From an uncultured Eubacteriales bacterium (lineage in GTDB: Bacteria; Bacillota_A; Clostridia; Peptostreptococcales; Anaerovoracaceae): a DNA stretch of 8,146 nt. This document shows, one piece after another, positions 1-7,243 of the stretch. Both the position numbers and the translations under genes were made by a program. The stretch spans positions 1-8,146 of the forward strand of contig CADATR010000073.1 of NCBI GenBank assembly GCA_902790885.1, read 5' to 3'. Numbering within the stretch: position 1 is the first letter of the stretch; every line of letters begins with the position of its first letter. The notes beneath the pieces are model-generated. The model saw only the letters and a list, made by a program, of their open reading frames with translations. It made no database searches and was not told where the DNA came from.

Positions 1-1240
1 CTTCAGATTCCTCCCCTGTAATATCTACTTTGATGCCGATCTTCTTCATATCAGCCTGGAATATCTGAGCAAAGCTGGTCTGAACTTCGTGTGAAGCATC
101 ATAGTAGTATTCGAGAGTCAGAGTCTCTCCGTCCTTTGTGCGGTATTCCGCTCCATCCTCAAGTGTCCAGCCTGCTTCATCAAGCAGCTTTGCAGCTTCT
201 TCAGGATCATACTCATATCCTTTGAGTCCGACATCACAGTACATGACGCCAGGCCAGTAATAGGACTGAGCCATCTCTTCAAGCCCTCCGAAGATGCTGT
301 CGACCATCGTCTCTCTGTCAAGTCCGAGGATGATCGCCTTGCGAACATTGAAATCTCCAAGAGGTTCCTGGCTGGAGTTAAGTGTGATAACTCTTGTCAG
401 CACAGGATCCGAGATAGCGGATACATAGCCCTCACTCTCAAGTGACTTGAACGTATCGATGCCCATAAGTGAACTCTCATAGTTGTCGTAGAGCATGTCT
501 ACCTGTCCGGATTCGAGCGCGCTTACAGCTGTCTGTCCATCAGTAATGACCTGAACTCTGATCTTATCGAGCTTTGGAGCCTCACCCCAGTAATACTCAT
601 TCCTGACAAACTCTGAATACTCATTTTCCTTATAATCTGAAAGTACATACGGACCGGTTCCAATCGGCTCCTTGATGCCATTGATGGTCGAACCGTCATC
701 CATGAATCCTGCGTCTCCGAGCATTCTCCAAGGGCGCACGGAAGCGAGTTCCTGAAGGGCTGGATAGTATGGTTGGGTCAGCACGAATTCGAAGGTGCTA
801 TCATCTACAGCATAATACTTATCCATGTTGGCGCAAACACCCATCCATGCATATGACTCTTTGTCCTGAAGTATCGCGTCGAAATTCTTTACAACATTGT
901 TCGCGTCACAGATAGATCCATCTGAGAATTTGCAATTGTCACGAATATGGAATGTATATGTAAGGCCGTCGTCTGAGACCTTCCACTCATCTGCTATAGC
1001 AGGCTGTATCTCACCATCCGCGTACATCACCAGCGGATCGTATATGTTTTCCAAAGCATAAAAGGCTGCTCCGGAGTGATACAGATGAGGGTTTACCTCT
1101 GCTCCGCAATCAGTTGATGAAGCGATAGTAAATACATGATCTGATGAGGCACTGTCATTTTTCGATGATCCGCATCCTGTGAAAGTAGAAATCACAAGTA
1201 CCAGCGCGAGCATCAGCACCGCAAACTTTCTGTTTTTCAT
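1..1240 (-). CDS. NikA-like ABC transporter substrate-binding lipoprotein (partial, C-terminus off the left edge)
   Basis: Extracellular solute-binding protein of family 5 (SBP_bac_5), the capture component of a nickel/metallophore or oligopeptide ABC importer. My reading of the minus strand gives 413 open codons from ATG at 1240 to the window edge. Residues 1-22 form a lipoprotein signal peptide (MKNRKFAVLMLALVLVIST..) with a lipobox ending FTGC, so Cys23 is the expected lipidated residue. The body follows the NikA pattern closely: DGEIQPAIADEW and GLTYTFHIRD near residues 70-95, YYPALQELASVRPWRM near 155-170, GIKEPIGTGPY near 185-195, FVRNEYYWGEAP near 210-220, and GEESE at the edge. NikA precursors run about 520 residues, so roughly 100 are missing. 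AAAGG lies about 8 bases before the ATG. Permease and ATPase genes would be expected further left. Specificity (nickel, metal-chelate or peptide) cannot be settled from sequence, but the NikA-like segments outweigh generic DppA/OppA resemblance. Confidence 0.88.
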   Translation of the reverse strand, partial: MKNRKFAVLMLALVLVISTFTGCGSSKNDSASSDHVFTIASSTDCGAEVNPHLYHSGAAFYALENIYDPLVMYADGEIQPAIADEWKVSDDGLTYTFHIRDNCKFSDGSICDANNVVKNFDAILQDKESYAWMGVCANMDKYYAVDDSTFEFVLTQPYYPALQELASVRPWRMLGDAGFMDDGSTINGIKEPIGTGPYVLSDYKENEYSEFVRNEYYWGEAPKLDKIRVQVITDGQTAVSALESGQVDMLYDNYESSLMGIDTFKSLESEGYVSAISDPVLTRVITLNSSQEPLGDFNVRKAIILGLDRETMVDSIFGGLEEMAQSYYWPGVMYCDVGLKGYEYDPEEAAKLLDEAGWTLEDGAEYRTKDGETLTLEYYYDASHEVQTSFAQIFQADMKKIGIKVDITGEESE

Positions 1241-1288
1241 CTCTGTTTCCTTTCCTATTGCACAGAAAAATGCTTTACGTATGAATAA

Positions 1289-1318
1289 ATTATAGAAACC
1301 GTTTTCGAACTGTCACAA
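1289..1318 (-). promoter_or_regulatory. Promoter for the NikA-like gene
   Basis: Reading the minus strand, a perfect -10 box TATAAT (1294-1289) lies 18 bases after a -35-like TTGTGA (1318-1313). Transcription would start near 1282, giving a leader of about 40 bases. The -35 hexamer overlaps the end of the GC-tract repeat at 1314-1331, which suggests that whatever binds the repeat controls this promoter directly. Confidence 0.65.
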
Positions 1319-1338
1319 GCCCCGTAGGGGGTTATATT
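1310..1338 (+). promoter_or_regulatory. Candidate promoter for the ABC-ABC-methyltransferase operon
   Basis: CTGTCA (1310-1315) and TATATT (1333-1338) are separated by 17 bases and face the operon. Both boxes are imperfect (4/6 and 5/6), so this is weaker than the three repeat-associated promoters. The GC-tract element fills the spacer. TAAAAT at 1339-1344 is an alternative -10 but has no good -35. Transcription would start near 1345, giving a leader of about 100 bases before the ATG at 1444. Confidence 0.35.
1314..1331 (-). repeat. GC-tract operator-like element, copy 1
   Basis: On the minus strand this reads CCCCCTACGGGGCTTGTG, an exact 18-base match to the copy at 5801-5818. The core is a short inverted repeat, CCCC-TAC-GGGG. 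It sits between the divergent NikA-like and ABC genes, overlapping the -35 of the former and lying in the spacer of a weaker candidate promoter for the latter, so one bound protein could affect both directions. Confidence 0.8.
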
Positions 1339-1359
1339 TAAAATAAATTACAAAAAGTC

Positions 1360-1383
1360 GGAGGATTGATCCTCCCCCGGGGG
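1360..1383 (+). other. Palindromic cluster in the ABC operon leader
   Basis: A perfect palindrome GGAGGAT-TG-ATCCTCC (1360-1375) is fused to a second one, CCCCCGGGGG (1374-1383), which is followed by TTAT. The GGGGGTTAT string also occurs right after the GTA of copy 1 (1327-1335), so the second palindrome looks like a variant of the GC-tract element that lacks the GTA. In RNA the first palindrome would form a 6-bp stem with a UUGA loop. There is no T-run, so it is not a terminator. It is about 60 bases before the chosen start codon and does not cover its ribosome binding site. Confidence 0.55.
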
Positions 1384-1443
1384 TTATGGGTGCAGACACT
1401 AAATGTTATTATCAACATATTCCTGTACTTGAGGAGAATGGCA

Positions 1444-3252
1444 ATGGGTTTATCACGACTCGACATAATCAAAAGGGTGCTTCGGATTTCATTCAGCAAA
1501 CCATTGCTGATGTTCTCCTCTGTTTTTCTTGCCGCTGCTTCTTCCCTTGCGTACTTTATCCCTTACATAGTGATTTACGATCTTGTAAAAGCTTTGCTGT
1601 CGGGAAGCGGATCTGCAAGTAATGCAGCGATACTTCGCATGGGTCTTATGGCGTTTGCAGGATCAGCCCTGAGTGTACTGACATATTTCGGTGCTCTGAT
1701 ACTTTCACATATCTCCGCTTTCGACACATCCCGTGACTTCAGACTAAGTTTTGCAGATGCGATCTCACATCTCCCTCTCGGATTCCTTATTAGTTCCGGC
1801 ACGGGGAAGGAGTTCGGGATCATGGGGAGCGGCATCGAGCAGATCCAGAGTTTTATCGCTCACAAGCTCCCTGATCTCGTCATTTCGGTCTTATACCCTG
1901 TTGTTCTCATTGTTTTGATGCTCACAGTCAACCTCAAATACGGGCTCTCAATGCTTGCCGGGATCCTGATAGCATATTTTTTCCACTATCGTTCCATGGG
2001 TGCCGGTGGCGCTAAACACATGATGGAACTATATTATGATGCCCTCGAAGAGATGGAAAACGCGGCCGTTGAGTGCGTGCGCGGTATTACTTTACTGAAA
2101 ACATTCGGACGCTCGGTCTGTGCCTATATGACATTCAACAAGGCAGTATCAGACTATACAGGCATGGTCATACCATATACACGTAACTGGGAAAAGCACA
2201 TGTGCTGGTTCGTAACTCTTATGAGCAATGCATACCTGTTTCTGATCCCTGCGGCGTTATACGCGATCGACCGAGGTATAGATCCTATGGAGAACGCATC
2301 AGACCTGGTGTTCTATCTTATACTTGCGCCGTCCGCCGCATCGATCATCCCTAAGATCGGCCGTGTCATGGAAGAGATCATGCGTGTCTACGAGAACATC
2401 GAACGCATGGATGAGTTCCTCCTGGCTCCGCCAATGCGTGAAAGTTCCGCCCCTGAACGCCTGGATTCGCATGAACTGCTTTTTTCAGACGTATCGTTCT
2501 CCTATGAGGAAAACGGTACTTCCAAAGCGATCTCAGATATATCATTTGCTGTTCCGGAAGGAACTGTTACAGCGATAGTCGGGCCATCCGGGAGTGGAAA
2601 GAGCACAATATCCTCTCTGATCGCGAGGTTCTGGGATGTGGACCATGGCACAGTCACGGTCGGCGGAAAGGATATCCGGGATATCCCTTATGATCAGCTG
2701 ATGAGCAGCATCAGCTTTGTGTTACAGAATGAATACATTTTTACTCAATCCGTACGTGACAATATAAAGGCGGGGAGACAGGATGCGTCTGATGTGGATG
2801 TTATCAGAGCTGCGCGCGATGCTAACTGCCATTCATTCATTACATCTCTTCCTGACGGATATGAGACGATACTGAAGGAATCCGGAGTCTTCCTCTCATC
2901 AGGTCAGCTCCAAAGAGTTGCACTGGCTAGAGCCTTTCTGAAAGACGCTCCTGTCATTGTTCTGGATGAAGCGACTGCCTCACAGGACGCCGAAAACGAA
3001 GCCCTTATCAGAGATGCTCTCGATCGCCTTACACGAAACAAGACCGTTATAATGATCGCCCACCGGCTTTCTTCAGTGATCAACGCAGACCAGATACTGG
3101 TAATGGATCACGGACAGATCCGCGAACAAGGCACACATGAAGAATTGCTAAAAAAAGAAGGTCTCTATGCGGACATGTGGAAATCTTATGGTCGTGTACT
3201 TGACTGGCATATAAACAGAAAAGAAGGAGGCAGCGATGATCAGACAACTTAA
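1444..3252 (+). CDS. Half-size ABC transporter, fused membrane domain and ATPase (first of pair)
   Basis: 602 residues from the ATG at 1444. That start is chosen because GAGGAG (1431-1436) lies 7 bases upstream; the in-frame ATG at 1438 is only 1 base from it, and a TTG at 1366 would add 26 residues with no proper ribosome site. Residues 1-320 are a six-helix ABC exporter-type membrane domain. The ATPase follows: Walker A GPSGSGKST (380-388), Q-loop Gln428, signature LSSGQLQR (484-491), Walker B VIVLDE with catalytic Glu509, and switch His540. The signature is LSSGQ rather than LSGGQ, and the D-loop is SQDAE instead of the usual SALD. The stop overlaps the next gene by 17 bases, so the two products very likely form a heterodimer. 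This fold serves drug or peptide exporters but also metallophore importers of the YbtP/YbtQ type; direction and substrate are not shown by sequence. The adjacent NikA-like gene and methyltransferase favour a metal-chelate substrate (inference). Confidence 0.9.
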   Translation: MGLSRLDIIKRVLRISFSKPLLMFSSVFLAAASSLAYFIPYIVIYDLVKALLSGSGSASNAAILRMGLMAFAGSALSVLTYFGALILSHISAFDTSRDFRLSFADAISHLPLGFLISSGTGKEFGIMGSGIEQIQSFIAHKLPDLVISVLYPVVLIVLMLTVNLKYGLSMLAGILIAYFFHYRSMGAGGAKHMMELYYDALEEMENAAVECVRGITLLKTFGRSVCAYMTFNKAVSDYTGMVIPYTRNWEKHMCWFVTLMSNAYLFLIPAALYAIDRGIDPMENASDLVFYLILAPSAASIIPKIGRVMEEIMRVYENIERMDEFLLAPPMRESSAPERLDSHELLFSDVSFSYEENGTSKAISDISFAVPEGTVTAIVGPSGSGKSTISSLIARFWDVDHGTVTVGGKDIRDIPYDQLMSSISFVLQNEYIFTQSVRDNIKAGRQDASDVDVIRAARDANCHSFITSLPDGYETILKESGVFLSSGQLQRVALARAFLKDAPVIVLDEATASQDAENEALIRDALDRLTRNKTVIMIAHRLSSVINADQILVMDHGQIREQGTHEELLKKEGLYADMWKSYGRVLDWHINRKEGGSDDQTT

Positions 3253-4981
3253 AGACCTACTGCCTCTATCGGAAAAAGGTTTCTCAAGTCTTAATAAGGG
3301 AATAGCGGCAGCTTATTTGAAGAACATCTGTGAGTTCCTTCCTTTTGTGGTGATATATTATCTCATCAGAGCAATTGTACTTCCTTCGACGAAGGGTTCT
3401 CTTCCTGACGTAATGGAAATTACTGTATTGGCCGCTATCGGTGTTGCTGTATGCCTGATAGTCCTTATTGGTGTATGGCTGAGAGATCGCGCCAATAATA
3501 TACCTACATATCATGAGATGGATCGCATGCGCCGCAGAGTCATCGAGCAGCTCATCGATTTACCTATGAGTTATATCGGGACAAAAGACAGAAGCAGCCT
3601 GATAAGCAACATTATGGCCGACTGTGCGGTATGTGAAACAGCGATGAGCAGCACAGTGCCCTTTCTTATCGCAGCGGTATTGTCAGAGATCACTGCTGTT
3701 GTAATAATGTGTTTTATCAACACAACGCTGGCACTGGCTCTTTTCTGTGTCATCCCTGTCGCGTTTCTGATACAGATCCTAAGCCTCAGGACTCAGGCGA
3801 GACTTACAAAGATACAGCTCGGCATCAAGAAAAAGACCAACCGAACCATCCTTGAATATATAGAAGGACAACCCGTAATAAGATCGTACGGGCTGTCGGG
3901 CAGCAAATACAGCCAGCTTGCAGAAAATCTGGAGGCACTGCAGAAAGCTTCTCTGAAACTTGAAGTCACTGCAGGCGTCTTCGTCTCGGGGGCTGAAGTA
4001 TTTCTTCAGCTGGGTATAGGGATCGTCATCCTTACAGCATCACTACTATATACACGGGGAAGCATTGATCTGGCTGTAATGTTTCTTTTCTTCGCGATCG
4101 TCCTGAATATATATGGTCCCGCGGCTGAAGCTATCGGAGAACTTTCTAATCTTATCTATATGCGAGAATCCCTGAGCAATCTTAAAGAGTTGCTTTCGGC
4201 CGTCCCATGTGATCGTCCGTCCGTATCTTTTAATGATTACGACATTTCTTTCAAAGATGTTTGTTTCTCTTACGACCCCGACGCATGGTCACCACGTGTG
4301 CTCGATCACATGACATTCAACGCGCCTGAAGGGAAGCTGACTGCGATAGTGGGCAGATCCGGCGAGGGAAAAAGCACCATCCTCAGGCTGATAACCGGCC
4401 TCTGGGATGCCTGCGAGGGACAGATATGTATTGGTGGCAAAGATATATCCGATGTCTCTGTTGAATGCCTGAACAAGCACATTGCTGTAGTAGATCAGGA
4501 TGTGGTGCTCTTTAATGACACGATCATTAACAACATTCGCGTTGGAGATACCGGGGCATCGGAGGAAAGTGTAATTGCCGCTGCCAAAGCTGCAAGGTGC
4601 GATGAATTTGTTGCCGGATTGCCGAACGGCTATGAAACAGTTATTTCGGAAAATGGATCGTCTCTTTCCGGAGGAGAGCGCCAAAGGATCTCTATTGCCA
4701 GAGCTATACTCAAAGATGCTCCTATCGTCCTGCTTGACGAGCCTACAGCATTCCTTGATCCTGAAAACGAGGAGCTGGTACAGCAGGCTCTTACATATCT
4801 GCTGAAGGAAGGCAAAACTGTCCTGATTGTTGCTCATCGTATCAGTACTATCGCAGACGCGGATCAGATACTGGTAGTTTCCGACGGCCGGATCTCTGAA
4901 TCCGGCACACATGACGAGCTGATTAAAGTCGAAGGGCTTTACAGTAAACTGCACAGTTTGCAGCAGGAGTCTTACCGATGA
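3236..4981 (+). CDS. Half-size ABC transporter, fused membrane domain and ATPase (second of pair)
   Basis: 581 residues from the ATG at 3236, with AAGGAGG (3224-3230) 5 bases upstream, inside the end of the previous gene; translation is probably coupled. The first 310 residues are the membrane domain, with hydrophobic segments near 20-40, 60-80, 135-175 and 250-295. The ATPase has Walker A GRSGEGKST (373-381), Q-loop Gln421, a canonical signature LSGGERQR (477-484), Walker B IVLLDE with Glu502, D-loop FLDPE and switch His534. All catalytic residues are present, so this half is intact. In the expected head-to-tail dimer its canonical signature would complete the ATP site of the first protein's Walker A, while the first protein's LSSGQ would face this one. 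The best comparison is the MdlA/MdlB and YbtP/YbtQ class of paired exporter-fold transporters. The stop overlaps a short ATG as ATGA at 4978. Confidence 0.91.
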   Translation: MIRQLKDLLPLSEKGFSSLNKGIAAAYLKNICEFLPFVVIYYLIRAIVLPSTKGSLPDVMEITVLAAIGVAVCLIVLIGVWLRDRANNIPTYHEMDRMRRRVIEQLIDLPMSYIGTKDRSSLISNIMADCAVCETAMSSTVPFLIAAVLSEITAVVIMCFINTTLALALFCVIPVAFLIQILSLRTQARLTKIQLGIKKKTNRTILEYIEGQPVIRSYGLSGSKYSQLAENLEALQKASLKLEVTAGVFVSGAEVFLQLGIGIVILTASLLYTRGSIDLAVMFLFFAIVLNIYGPAAEAIGELSNLIYMRESLSNLKELLSAVPCDRPSVSFNDYDISFKDVCFSYDPDAWSPRVLDHMTFNAPEGKLTAIVGRSGEGKSTILRLITGLWDACEGQICIGGKDISDVSVECLNKHIAVVDQDVVLFNDTIINNIRVGDTGASEESVIAAAKAARCDEFVAGLPNGYETVISENGSSLSGGERQRISIARAILKDAPIVLLDEPTAFLDPENEELVQQALTYLLKEGKTVLIVAHRISTIADADQILVVSDGRISESGTHDELIKVEGLYSKLHSLQQESYR

Positions 4982-5015
4982 ACTTCAAAGATCATCCGAC
5001 AGAAAGGAAATGATA

Positions 5016-5792
5016 ATGTCTGAGAAAAATTTAATAGCAGAAAACAGAAACTACTGGTCAAAACGCGCAGCAACATACTCACTTGATATTCGCGAGGAAG
5101 AACTTGGAGGCGCTCTTCACCATATCTGGCTTGAAACCATCGATACCATAATAAGTTCACATTTCTGTGAAAAACCGCGCGGAAGCATATCTGTTCTGGA
5201 TATTGGAACCGGTCCGGGATTCTTCTCTGTCATTCTCGCGGAAGCCGGCTATAAGGTTACCGCAATAGACTTTTCACCGTCCATGCTTTATGAAGCCAAA
5301 ATGAATGCCGGAGTTCTTGTCAACAAAATCACTTTTCATGAAATGAATGCTGAAGAGCTTCGATTCAACGACGCTTCTTTTGATGTGATCATTACCCGTA
5401 ATCTTACCTGGAACCTTCCGCATCCTGACACCGCATATACTGAATGGCACCGGGTCCTTAAACCGAGGGGATTGCTCCTCAATTTTGATGCAAACTGGTA
5501 TAGGTATCTATATAACGATGAGGCAAGGATACTATATGATGAAGACAGAAAAAACGCCAAAGCAGCAGGCATACATAATGATAATCCTGACGTGGACTAC
5601 AGTGATATGGAACAAATAGCGTTGGAAATACCTTTGTCCAGAATAATGCGGCCAGATTGGGATATTGCAGTTCTTTCCTCATTGGGATTTTCTGTATATG
5701 CAGATACTGATATCTGGAAAAAACTGTGGTCTGAAGAGGATAAAATCAATTTTGCATCAACTCCGATGTTCATGATCCATGCAGTAAAATAA
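5016..5792 (+). CDS. Class I SAM-dependent methyltransferase
   Basis: 258 residues. The start at 5016 is preferred over an in-frame ATG at 5010 because AGGA (5005-5008) is 7 bases before it and overlaps too closely with the earlier one. The Rossmann-fold SAM site is clear: motif I VLDIGTGPGF (60-69), then acidic Asp85 at the end of strand beta-2 (VTAID), which should bind the SAM ribose, and a post-motif block FDVIITRNLTWNLPHP (122-137) leading to EWHRVLKPRGLLL (143-155). The N-terminal NYWSKRAATY resembles the opening of small-molecule (UbiE/BioC-like) methyltransferases. The C-terminal 100 residues, including MRPDWD and DIWKKLWSEEDK, probably form the substrate lid and resemble nothing I can name. 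It lies 34 bases after the second ABC gene, in the same operon. The substrate is unknown; modification of a chelator or transported small molecule fits the context (inference). Confidence 0.88.
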   Translation: MSEKNLIAENRNYWSKRAATYSLDIREEELGGALHHIWLETIDTIISSHFCEKPRGSISVLDIGTGPGFFSVILAEAGYKVTAIDFSPSMLYEAKMNAGVLVNKITFHEMNAEELRFNDASFDVIITRNLTWNLPHPDTAYTEWHRVLKPRGLLLNFDANWYRYLYNDEARILYDEDRKNAKAAGIHNDNPDVDYSDMEQIALEIPLSRIMRPDWDIAVLSSLGFSVYADTDIWKKLWSEEDKINFASTPMFMIHAVK

Positions 5793-5800
5793 GGTTTTAT

Positions 5801-5818
5801 CCCCCTACGGGGCTTGTG
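5801..5818 (+). repeat. GC-tract operator-like element, copy 2
   Basis: CCCCCTACGGGGCTTGTG, identical over 18 bases to copy 1 but facing right. It fills most of the 27-base gap between the methyltransferase stop and the first candidate MATE start. Its TTGTG end forms the -35 of a promoter directed into the MATE gene. Copies 1 and 2 are in inverted orientation and bracket the ABC-ABC-methyltransferase block. Confidence 0.85.
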
Positions 5819-5842
5819 GATGATCCGATTCAAAAATATACT
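5814..5842 (+). promoter_or_regulatory. Internal promoter for the MATE gene
   Basis: TTGTGG (5814-5819) and TATACT (5837-5842, 5/6 match to TATAAT) are exactly 17 bases apart, and the -35 is embedded in GC-tract copy 2. Transcription would start near 5849, i.e. inside the reading frame opened at 5820 and next to the in-frame ATG at 5850. The MATE gene may therefore be made both by read-through from the ABC operon and from its own regulated promoter. Confidence 0.6.
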
Positions 5843-7217
5843 TTCAGATATGAAGGAACTATCTCAGAAGCCAAGAAACGGCAGAAATGTCGACATGACA
5901 AGCGGGCCAATCACCGGCCCGCTTATATTGTTTATTCTTCCTCTGCTTGGCAGCGGTATTTTTCAGCAGCTATACAACACTGTTGATTTTATCTTTATAG
6001 GCAATATTCTCAATAAGACAGCCGCGGCTGCTGTAGGCGCGAGCAGCACACTTATCTATTGCACGATCGGATTGTTCCTGGGTATTTCTGTAGGAACCAG
6101 CGTCGTGATATCTCAGGCGTTCGGCGCAAATGACCCGTTGAAAGCAGATAAAGCATTGCACACATCTGTAGCTTTTGGCCTGATCGGCGGCGTAGCGCTG
6201 TCCATATTGGCCATTGTTTTTGCGCCGAAGATACTTCGTGTTCTGAATACACCTGATAGCGTCATCCCGTCAGCAACCACCTATATGCGGATATATATGC
6301 TGAGCGTTCCAGCAAGCGTTCTTTACAATATGTGTTCAGGCGCTGTGCGGGCTATAGGCAACTCAATTACTCCGTTCAGGATCTTGGCAGTATGCGGGAT
6401 CATCAATGTCGCGCTCGATGCGCTGCTTCTGATCACGATACCTATGGGCGTTGCCGGAGTCGCATGGGCTACTCTGATCTCTCAGCTGCTGTCTGCAGTG
6501 CTCATCATGATTTCCCTGCGCCGAAAAGACGAAGTTCTTTACCTGAGACTATCCAACATCACTTTGGATCTGTCCATACTGAAGAGTATCCTTAGGATCG
6601 GGCTTCCTACCGGGATACAGACTTTGCTGATCACCGTTTCAAATATAGCTGTCCAGTACTATGTCAATGGATTTGGAGAAGTAGCTATCGCCGCGTTCGC
6701 GACATACTACAAACTTGAAAGTTTTGTCTTTTTGCCGATCCTGGCATTCGGTCAGGCCTCTACGGCTTTTACGGGTCAGAACACCGGCGCATGTCTGTAT
6801 TCACGCGTACGCAAAGGCAGCAATATACTGCTCCTACTCTGCACGGTTGTGACCATTATTATTACCGGTGCCATCCTGTTGTTCCCGGACATCGTATTCA
6901 GGTGGTTTATGAAAGACCCTGAAGTAGTACGCTGCGCTATTACGATCGCAATGGTTTCATTCCCTTTCTACTGGCTGTATTCATTTTTAGAGGTATACGG
7001 CGGCTCTATAAGGGGCATGGGGTATTCGATCACATCCATGCTGATAATAGTGTCAAATATATGCGTGCTCAGGATCGCGCTGTTGTCGGTCTTTTCGGTA
7101 ACGCCGGGAACCGTCAGGGCTGTTGCTTCGGTTTATCCTATCACTTGGGGAGGAGCTGCGGTCTGTTTTATAACCGCATTCTTCTGGATCATGCGAAAAA
7201 AAACTGCCCGATCTTAA
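5820..7217 (+). CDS. MATE-family multidrug/toxin efflux protein
   Basis: 465 residues from the ATG at 5820, near the usual 440-460 of the family. It is an integral membrane antiporter using a sodium or proton gradient. The characteristic opening of bacterial MATE proteins is present: MTSGPITGPLI (from residue 26), then FQQLYNTVD (48-56) and GASST. The hydrophobic pattern fits twelve helices in two homologous halves, the second starting near residue 260 (GLPTGIQTLL), with RAIGNS near 177 and GQNTGA near 319. The start is uncertain: 5820 has only GGGG (within the repeat) as ribosome site, 5850 would be nearly leaderless from the internal promoter, and 5895 gives the family core without the extra basic N-terminus. 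The last codons and the stop lie within a terminator hairpin. Substrate unknown; its linked promoter element suggests export of a metal ligand or of a toxic product of the same system (inference). Confidence 0.9.
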   Translation: MIRFKNILSDMKELSQKPRNGRNVDMTSGPITGPLILFILPLLGSGIFQQLYNTVDFIFIGNILNKTAAAAVGASSTLIYCTIGLFLGISVGTSVVISQAFGANDPLKADKALHTSVAFGLIGGVALSILAIVFAPKILRVLNTPDSVIPSATTYMRIYMLSVPASVLYNMCSGAVRAIGNSITPFRILAVCGIINVALDALLLITIPMGVAGVAWATLISQLLSAVLIMISLRRKDEVLYLRLSNITLDLSILKSILRIGLPTGIQTLLITVSNIAVQYYVNGFGEVAIAAFATYYKLESFVFLPILAFGQASTAFTGQNTGACLYSRVRKGSNILLLLCTVVTIIITGAILLFPDIVFRWFMKDPEVVRCAITIAMVSFPFYWLYSFLEVYGGSIRGMGYSITSMLIIVSNICVLRIALLSVFSVTPGTVRAVASVYPITWGGAAVCFITAFFWIMRKKTARS

Positions 7218-7223
7218 GGGCAG
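7196..7223 (-). terminator. Bidirectional terminator shared by converging genes
   Basis: CTGCCC (7204-7209) and GGGCAG (7218-7223) form a 6-bp stem. On the minus strand it is followed by eight T residues (7203-7196), a strong intrinsic terminator for the C_GCAxxG_C_C gene ending at 7244. On the plus strand the tail is CTTTCTCC, weaker but usable for the MATE gene. The stop codon of the MATE gene (7215-7217) lies in the loop and the poly-A codes its final lysines, so one hairpin serves both genes without extra spacer. Confidence 0.8.
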
Positions 7224-7243
7224 CTTTCTCCTCAGTCTGAATA

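Noticed and set aside
1386..1622. 78-codon plus-strand frame starting in the ABC leader.
   Set aside because: GGGGG only 2 bases before the ATG and GGAGG 22 bases before are not usable ribosome sites; most of the frame overlaps the first ABC gene.
4289..4954. Long minus-strand open frame of 221 codons opposite the second ABC ATPase domain.
   Set aside because: It lies entirely antisense to a well-conserved ATPase domain with all motifs, and the translation shows no recognisable domain.
4978..5013. 11-codon frame MNFKDHPTERK overlapping the second ABC stop (ATGA) and ending next to the methyltransferase start.
   Set aside because: It has no ribosome site of its own and may arise by chance; at most it would pass ribosomes on to the methyltransferase.
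1314..5818. GC-tract copies 1 and 2 as terminal inverted repeats of a transposon around the ABC-ABC-methyltransferase block.
   Set aside because: There is no transposase, no target-site duplication is seen next to the copies, a third copy lies elsewhere, and all copies have promoter geometry.
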